Shown: in pieces, positions 56,880 through 64,000 of the stretch
Position numbering within the stretch: position 1 is the first letter of the stretch
Layout: each line of letters starts with the position of its first letter
Source: Hemerocallis citrina
Taxonomy: Eukaryota; Streptophyta; Magnoliopsida; Asparagales; Asphodelaceae
Reading direction: 5' to 3'
Length of the DNA stretch: 64,000 nucleotides
Assembly: GCA_017893485.1 (NCBI GenBank)
Contig: CM030360.1
Coordinates: 11,706,597-11,770,596, forward strand
The notes under the pieces: model-generated
The model's database searches: none
Told to the model about the DNA's origin: nothing
The model's input: only the letters and a program-made list of their open reading frames with translations
Position numbers and translations under genes: made by a program

Positions 56880-57604
56880 AAAACAACTTTTACTTATGGG
56901 TTGAATAAATGCATGAGATAATTTTTTTCAAAGTTTTTGGCATTATTTGTGGTATTCATTAAAAAGGAGATGATTTTGCTAGAAAAAAACAATTTCGTAT
57001 TGTGTTTGTTGTTTAACCTCATGTGTCAAGTAAGAAGTATATATTGACTGTTAAGTATTATTTAGAAATTCATCAAAAAACTGGTCTTCATTATGCAAGA
57101 CCAAACATAGAAGAAACAAATGTTGGTTAGAGCATCCACAAACATTTGCTATATTTGTCAATTTCTCATTTTTTGAGAAATGAGGTGCTGCAGTCGTTTG
57201 CTATTTTGTCATTTTATGGCCAAGTAGCTACAGTCGTTTCTCATTTTTTAGAAACCAATTTGCGATTCTCAAATTATAAGAGACGAGACAACATGTTCTG
57301 TCCCAAATTTTTTTCAATTTTTTAATGGGATCGGACGAGACAACTTGTTTCGTCTGATATTTTTTTAATCGATCGGACGGTACTTGTTGTACCATCGATC
57401 TGAACCAAAGATTATTTCTACGAAAATAAAGATTATTTCTGTCTAGCCATAGAACCCGGCGATAGATAAATACAACGCTTCTTTCATAGCACCCCTCTCT
57501 GTTGTGAACTTTGGGCATACCCATAGGTCCTCATAAGTACTAAGGTATTGGGTTGTCCCTAGGACGCTGAGTACTACTACGAGTACCGCTTTACTCCTAG
57601 GACA
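56880..57604. other. spacer with a partial MITE end
   Basis: AGAGCATCCACAAACATTTGC at about 57130 resembles the MITE terminus at 34225, and the following sequence has CAGTCGTTTG repeats. No matching right end was found. The remainder may be the LINE 3' region. No gene is seen. Confidence 0.4.
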
Positions 57605-58964
57605 CTAAAGAAAAAGATGGTCTCTGGTCTCGAGGGCGGCGCTGCAGAAACCGCACTGGGAGTCCACAGTCAGTTGGCACTTAGCGAGGTTTTCTATGGT
57701 CAGGATCGCATCATTAAGTGTCAACCTTAAGAAAGCTTTGATTTTTAGCGGAGCTTTCATTTTCCAGATGACGGCGGCCCACTTTGGTGTATAGCGCCTA
57801 AAATGGATGCGCTTGTACATGGAGCAAACCGTGAACTTGACGTTCTTCTCTACTCCCCAGGATTTTTTATCGGGGCCCTGGGAGCAGCTGATTCCAGTGT
57901 TGGAGATGAAGGCCCGAAGTTCCGTAAGTCTGAGCTGAGAGCCTATGTCAAGCTGATGTTTGAACGAGGGGTTCCAGGTGCCTCTTTTCCAGGCTTCGGC
58001 CACCGTGCAGTGTGGTTGTGTCGCCTGCTCGTATAAGTCGGGAAACATGGTTCTTAGCTTGTGATCAGCACACCACTTATCCCACCAAAACTTAGTGAGT
58101 CTGCCGTTACCGATAGCTGACTTGACACAGCTAGAGAAGTGTTCGCATGCCTTAGTGATGCCTTTTCAGAACCAGAAAACCCGCAGCCTTATCCTGAAGC
58201 CCAGATTTCTCGTTCCGTTTCCATGTATATAACCCTAAACAAATTGTTGCCACCCTTCTCCATTAGGGTGGAACACTTTCCACCACCATTTGCCCAGGAG
58301 CACTAGATTCATATCTCGCAGGTCAATTATACCTAGGCCTCCATGTATCTTTTTCATGCATGCTTTCTCCCACCTAATGAGGTGATAACCCCTGCGATCC
58401 GGGTCAGCCCCTTTCCATAAGAAACATTTTTGAGTCCGGCCAATTCTTTGGATTACCCATCGCGGTATTTCAAAGAAGGATAGGTAATAGGTGGGGAGGT
58501 TTGAGAGGACTGCATTAATAAGCGTGACTCTCCCACCCATGGATATGGCTTTGCCTTTCCAACCTGCCAGCCGTTTCTCAACCCGATCAATAATTGGCAT
58601 CCAGTCTACCTTCTTAAGCTTCCCGAGTCTTAGTGGCAATCCAAGGTACTGGATGGGAAAACTTTCTGTGGAGCAATTGAGGATTGTGGCATGTTCAAGA
58701 GCCTCTATTGGAGTGAGGGCAATGGGGGTGAGAGCACTCTTGTGGAAGTTAACCCTGAGGCCAGACCAGGCTTCAAAGAAATACAGAATTCCTTTGAAGA
58801 TGGTAATTTCCCTAGGTTGCCATTGCCAAAAAGAAGAGTATCGTCTGCATATTGGAGTATAGAGAAACCATGACGATTGGTTCCCTTAGCCACTGGTTCA
58901 ATCCAACTTGCTCTACAGCACTTGGCCATCATGGATCTTAGCACGTCTGCCACTATGGTAAAGA
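57605..58964 (-). pseudogene. LINE reverse transcriptase, C-terminal half
   Basis: Minus strand: palm motif FSILQYADDTLLFGNGNLG (about 58870-58810), then the thumb (WKGKAISMGGRVTLINAVLS, NLPTYYLSFFEIPRWVIQRI, HLIRWEKACMKKIHGGLGII) and a zf-RVT domain (WKMKAPLKIKAFLRL, CQLTVDSQCGFC) at 57780-57610. Frames shift near 58660 and 58100. This is the downstream half of the gene that resumes at 63649 beyond solo LTR C. LINE ORF2 proteins prime reverse transcription at the target. Confidence 0.92.
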
Positions 58965-60060
58965 TGTAGCACCCCGATTTCCTTATACTGGGAAACCGTG
59001 ACACGAGCCAGAATCTTTTCTTCAATTAGTCACAATACACAGAAAAACAGGAGAATTTAAAACTTTTTATTCAACACCCAATGTATAACAGGTCTGAATG
59101 TTATACAACTGCAATACATAATAGTGTTACTATAATACCTTGACAATCCCAAGTATTACACTTTCAACAAATTACATCAGAGTACAATGAATGAAGAACA
59201 ACACTTGGTAATTCTCACTTGGGTACTTCTCAACTAATAGATAATCAACGTAAATATTACAGCGGAACTTAAAAAGATATCGACTCCTCGCTTTCTTTAC
59301 CTTGAGTCCTCCTGAATCTCGCACCTGTACTTCTGCGATCCAGTACCTATTGAAGTGGGGACGTCAGTATTCACTGATGCTTTAAGGCTGATAACATAGC
59401 AGCGAATCTCCCAAAACAATATACAGAAACATGACAATTGTGTCGGTGTAGTTGAAGTGTTCATGAGTGTTATGACTAGAATCTAATGTAATATTGACTA
59501 AGCTAAGATGCTCTTATTCTAATGCAAGCAAGTCTCCGGAACAGTATGCATCCCATACTACATACGCCCCATCTCAAGCCGTTTTCTCCATATAGGGATT
59601 TGAACCCACGCCATGAATTCTACTTTTGTACCCATCCTGTTCCTGACATGATACTACATGACTAGTGACTATTGCCCGGCGTACCGGACCTCACACCAAA
59701 AGCCAACACGAACTACAAGATACTTGTCAACCTTCTTCCGTGCTCTCAACTCGTCATGAGACGGCATAGAACCTGCCGGGATCGTAGGGTCTATTTCCCT
59801 AGGAACCCTCCCGTTCTTATCATGGTACATTCAGGAATTAACAATCAAGATACGAAACCCGTGCTCCCAACTTGTCATGAAAAAGCACCGCCCGTATCCC
59901 TTTGACAGGGAAATACATCTCGATAACACCACCTAGTGTCAGCCTATAGGAGAGATTGGATTATAGGGTATCACCCCTGACACCAACTCTCACCCTTTGG
60001 CAATTTATAGATAAAAATGGTTAAGTAACTGTTACTACCCTAACGATGTCACTAACCCTT

Positions 60061-60345
60061 AGCCAACAAGCGGGACATACCACTATGCATTTAACTCGAC
60101 ATGAAAAGCACCGTATGTGTCCCTCTTCTAACCAAACAAGCGAGACACGGCACTGTGCTTCCAACTCGGCATGAAAAGCACTGTACGTGTTCCTCTTCTA
60201 ACCAAACAAGCGAGACACGGCACTGTGCTTCCAACTCGGCATGAAAAGCACTGTACGTGTTCCTCTTCTAACCAAACAAGCGAGACACGGCACTGTGCTT
60301 CCAACTCGGCATGAAAAAGCACCATACGCGTCCCTCTTCTAAAGA
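60061..60345. repeat. four 70-bp tandem repeats in LTR C
   Basis: Units start at 60061, 60131, 60201 and 60271 (AACAAGCGAGACACGGCAC, CAACTCGGCATGAAAAGCAC). Units two to three are nearly identical; the first is diverged. Confidence 0.88.
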
Positions 60346-61129
60346 GTGCAACAATTAACCTGTCTTAACCTAGACTTCTCAAGATCTCATCGGATCCACT
60401 CACAGCCTACAATACCTACATACGAGCCAATTAAGCTACGTATGAGACCAACCGTTACATACGGCCCAGGTGAGCCACGTATGAGACGGCTACATACAAA
60501 AACAACCATACTGGTAATCAAACCTAGAAGCAACCAAACGTGCTTACTCGCAAACTTGATCTTCTATTATTAGAAGCAACAGAAGAATCTACTAACAGCC
60601 TAAAACAGGCATTTTACCAATGCGAAGCCCAAAACGACCTAACAACTTTTATATATGAAGCTACAATATACCATTCCAGCATGCATTGCTCTTGAATCTA
60701 GAATGACTAAGCAATCTCAACATGAGTTCCTTCTAGGGGATTAGCTAGAACGTCCTCGCAACTTAATATTGCAACCACAACATGATTTGTTCTCCACTAA
60801 CGTTACAATCCACATCATGCTAGTTCTCTACTAGCACAATTTACGATAACATGATATTTCCTTACTAACGCTATAACTACAACGCGATGGTTAATATTAC
60901 AACCACGACGTGATAGTTATTGCTATAACTACAACACGATTAGTCACTTTGCCATACACTTTAACTACAAGCATGGATACAACTTACGTAGAAATCCACT
61001 ATAAGTTAAAGCATGAATAGCTACTAGATTTAAGCATGGATATCTCTTACTACTTTAAGCATGGTTAATTGCTACAACTTAGCATGAGTACTAATAATTT
61101 AGTATGGTATACAACCTTAACCATTCCTA

Positions 61130-61700
61130 CAACAATCCTAGGCATGGTAGGTAATTCAACATCAATCCTACACATTCTTAAGCATGGATTATACTTTCCT
61201 ACAACAATCTAAGCATGGTAGGTAATTAAACAATAATCCTACAACAACCTAAGTATGGATTATACTTTCCTACAACAATCTAAGCATGGTAGGTAATTAA
61301 ACAATAATCCTACAACAATCTAAACATGTATTATACTTTCCTACAACATTCTAAGCATGGTAGGTGATTAAACATTAATCCTACAACAATCTAAACATAG
61401 ATTATACTTTCCTACAACGATCTAAGCATGGTAGGTAATTAAACAATAATCCTACAACAATCTAAGCATGAATTATACTTTCCTACAACAATCTAAGCAT
61501 GGTAGGTAATTAAACAATAATCCTACAACGATCTAAACGTGGATTATACTTTCCTACAACAATCTAAGCATGGTAGGTAATTAAACAATAATCCTACAAC
61601 AATCTAAACATGGATTATACTTTCCTACAACATTCTAAGCATGGTAGGTAATTAAACATTAATCCTACAACAATCTAAACATGGATTATACTTTTCTACA
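61130..61700. repeat. eight 71-bp tandem repeats in LTR C
   Basis: ATACTTTCCTAC recurs at 61191, 61262, 61333, 61404, 61475, 61546, 61617 and 61688, an exact 71-bp period. The unit holds two CTACAACAATCTAA(G/A)CATGG half-motifs, suggesting an older ~35-bp ancestor. Confidence 0.93.
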
Positions 61701-62110
61701 ACAATCTAAGTATAGATAAATTAATCTAGCATGGTATACTACTTTCCTACAAACATCTAAGCATAGATAAATTAATCTAGCATGGTATATACTTTCCTAC
61801 AATCATCTAAGCATAGATAAATTAATCTAGCATGGTATACTACTTTCCTACAATCATCTAAGCATAGATAAATTAATCTAGCATGGTATACACTTTCCTA
61901 CAATCATCTAAGTATAGATAAATTAATCTAGCATGGTATACTACTTTCCTACAATCATCTAAGCATAGATAAATTAATCTAGCATGGTATACACTTTCCT
62001 ACAATCACCTAAGCACAGATAAATTAATCTAGCATGGTATACTACTTTCCTACAATCACCTAAGCATGAATAAATTAATCTAACATGGTATACAACTTTC
62101 CTACAACTAC
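61701..62110. repeat. ~101-bp dimeric repeats (50/51 alternation) in LTR C
   Basis: ACTTTCCTACAA recurs at 61741, 61791, 61842, 61892, 61943, 61993, 62044 and 62095. Spacing alternates 50 and 51 because GGTATACTACTTT and GGTATACACTTT alternate. The array grew from the neighbouring 71-bp family, since CTAAGCAT is shared. Confidence 0.9.
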
Positions 62111-63048
62111 CTAAGCATGAATAAACTAGTCTAACCCAATCTTAGCATGATATTTACTATTTATAAGCATCTATTAAAAATTTACATAACATAAACATCT
62201 ACAACTACTACTTTATTTGAACCTACATATCTACTACTACTACCATGAGCATCTACTAAAATCTTTATTTAAACATGAAACATCTACTACTAAAATACTT
62301 ACTAAAATCTTTATTAGCATCTATTTCTTATTATTACTAGTGAACATAAAAGAGATCTTTTTAATCCTTTTACAACTACAACTTAGATTAGTCTCTTTTT
62401 TCATACTAGGATTAGCATCTATAATAGGTTCTTTTTTTTCTCTCTTAATATTAACAAAAAGAACCAAGCAAAAATAAAATAAGTAAAGGGTCCTCCATTT
62501 TGGTTCAACCAAACATATGCTTTCTTTTTAGTCCAAGTTCAATGTATGTCCTACAACCAAAAATGGTTGTACACAAATCCATATGCTTATGTATGAGTCC
62601 TCATTCAAGTCCTACAACCAAAAATTGTTGTATACAAGGTCCATATGCATGTGTTCTTTTTAGTCCAAAGAACAACAACTACAACCATAAAGATTCAATC
62701 TTTAGGTGTTTATTAGACATTACCACTAGTTTCTTTCATCCATACAAGTTACAACACATACCACACACATACAAAAACATCACAAAAAAGCACCCAAAAT
62801 GGAAAGAAACAACAAGGCGGATGAGAAGAAGAAGCATCAAAAACAACAACACAAACAATCAAAAGAGAAACCCCCACCTTAATCTCTTTTTGATGGAAGA
62901 ACTAGACTAGCTCTTCTCCTTCCTTTAGCTCCTAGGAATCCTTATGAAACCTTCAATAGAAAACTCTCAAGTTAGAATGGTTCTCTTTTTCTTTTCCTTT
63001 CTTTCTTTTTGTCTTTCTAAAATGAGACAAAGGTGAAGGGATGGGGTA

Positions 63049-63056
63049 TTTATAGG
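63049..63056 (-). promoter_or_regulatory. TATA box of LTR C
   Basis: Minus-strand CCTATAAATACCCC about 590 bp into the LTR, downstream of a C/G homopolymer (63104-63128), resembling the arrangement in LTR A. Confidence 0.6.
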
Positions 63057-63648
63057 TGGAGAGAAGGGTGGAGAGTGCAAATATGCACACACACAATTGC
63101 CCAACCCCCCCCCCCCCCCCCCCCCCCCACATATTGGGGCCGGTTTTGACCTAGGGGAGGTGGGAATTGGTGGAGGTAGGGTGTGGTGGAGAGAAGGTTT
63201 CTAGAAGGGGTTTTTACTTGATCTTCTCATGCATACAAAAATCCTAGATTAAGCCTCCTAATCAAACCCTAACCATCTAATTAGGTTGTGATGACAAGAA
63301 AAACACCTTGTCCAAAATACTCTAATTTGCACAATGTACAATTTGCTATAACGCGCATATGTACGTATATATGCGTATACCGCAAATCTTCATATAATTC
63401 GTATAAAAATAATCTAATCTTGAAAATAATAATAAAATAAGTTTTATTATCAATTCGGATGATTGCGCTACCAATTTGATGTACTACGGATGTACATAGA
63501 CTGATATATGCGCTCCGACAATGTTTGTGAACAAACTGGGCGAAAATCACCGAAATAATTCGATTTTGGAATTAAAACAAAATAATAATAAAATAATAAT
63601 AAAATAACAATTATTCAATGTAATATCCGTCCGGGATATTACAAAAGA

Positions 63649-64000
63649 GGAGGGGTGAGAGCGGATCACCTTGTCTGAGCCCCCGTTTGCAAGAGAATGG
63701 GTGGCCTGATACCCCGTTTACTGTAATCGCCGTCTTGCTGGTGGTAAGACATGTGTGGATCCTTCTGATCCATCTGTCCCCAAAACCTCTCCCAGCAAGC
63801 GCTTCCAACAGACAGTCCCAATCAATAGAGTCATATGCTTTCTCGAAGTCTAGCTTAAGGAGGTAACTCTTAGAGTTCGAGGAGTGGCAATGATAGATAG
63901 TCTCTTCAGCCGTTGCGATACTTTCCTGAATACAACGTCCTTTGATGAAACCCGTCTGATATTGACTAATCATACCATCCATAACCTTTTCTAGTCGGAT
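63649..64000 (-). pseudogene. LINE reverse transcriptase, N-terminal half
   Basis: The minus frame reads ISQYQTGFIKGRCIQESIAT, LLKLDFEKAYDSIDWDCLLE and GVSGHPFSCKRGLRQGDPLS, i.e. RT motifs 1-4 with the first catalytic Asp (KLDFEKAYD). It stops where solo LTR C is inserted. The gene runs off the window at 64000 and its other half is 57605-58964. Confidence 0.93.

Larger units (their letters stand above)
58965..63643 (-). mobile_element. solo LTR C (4.7 kb), inserted in the LINE
   Basis: Plus-strand limits are TGTAGCACCC at 58965 and GATATTACA at 63643, flanked by perfect 5-bp AAAGA (58960-58964 and 63644-63648). Excision restores the LINE reading across SPLLF. On the minus strand CCACCTATAAATACCCC near 63045 is a TATA box, so transcription runs leftwards. 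A block at 59500-59660 (GTATGTAGTATGGGATGCATA on the minus strand) is shared with LTRs A and B. Tandem arrays expand its length. No coding domains are present. Confidence 0.83.

Noticed and set aside
57228..57524. 98-aa minus open frame
   Set aside because: It spans the partial MITE and is not continuous with the LINE protein.
62500..62910. 136-aa plus-strand open frame
   Set aside because: It lies in LTR C opposite to its transcription. It has repeats of short phrases and no domain.

Overview
This window is repeat-rich DNA from a flowering plant. It carries Ty3/gypsy, Ty1/copia, LINE, Helitron, hAT, CACTA and Mutator-like (MULE) elements, plus F-box/LRR/FBD, purple acid phosphatase and subtilase sequences with GT..AG introns. 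The species cannot be named from the sequence alone. Only one host gene looks intact: a three-exon F-box/LRR/FBD gene at 21416-23938 (minus). Almost everything else is a transposable element or a gene broken by one, often nested two or three deep.

Layout. 1-12340: 3' part of a Tat-type Ty3/gypsy retrotransposon. It has decayed gag-pol on the plus strand, an intron-containing antisense gene (8789 to 6667) with its own TATA box, an array of about eighteen 67-bp repeats, and a 3' LTR into which a LINE-type retroposon inserted (16-bp target duplication). 12341-21415: purple acid phosphatase exons, a CACTA end, two non-autonomous hAT elements with perfect 8-bp target duplications, and a truncated LINE tail. 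21416-23938: the F-box gene. 24073-34043: a 10-kb MULE with ~660-bp terminal inverted repeats and a 9-bp target duplication, inserted 134 bp upstream of the F-box start codon. 34225-35303: nested MITEs and AT microsatellites. 36724-44095: a subtilase pseudogene split by a complete copia element (37752-43388, two 273-bp LTRs, TSD TGGAA). 45454-50342: a Helitron-type PIF1 helicase remnant split by a 3.4-kb solo LTR. 51200-51398: a second CACTA end. 51440-56862: a retroposon (17-bp TSD) split by a 4.0-kb solo LTR. 57605-64000: a LINE reverse-transcriptase gene split by a 4.7-kb solo LTR.

The most interesting object is the MULE. It has two convergent genes, a MURA-type transposase with SWIM and zinc-knuckle domains (minus) and a plant mobile domain (PMD) protein (plus). 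Both appear to start from the same TIR-borne leader with a splice donor. Between their 3' ends lies a 1.3-kb array of ten near-perfect GC-rich palindromes alternating with AT-rich hairpins, itself flanked by an inverted repeat. The same GCTATT/AATAGC palindrome type recurs in both TIRs. This layout resembles maize MuDR (mudrA/mudrB), with PMD in the second slot.

A second theme is a family of three very long solo-LTR-like insertions (A 46179-49600, B 52213-56189, C 58965-63643). They share TGTA..TACA ends and a common internal motif. A and B carry tRNA-like A/B-box modules, and C carries several tandem arrays. All coordinates of lesions, splice sites and repeat periods were read by eye. Family assignments rest on motif recognition, not on database searches.
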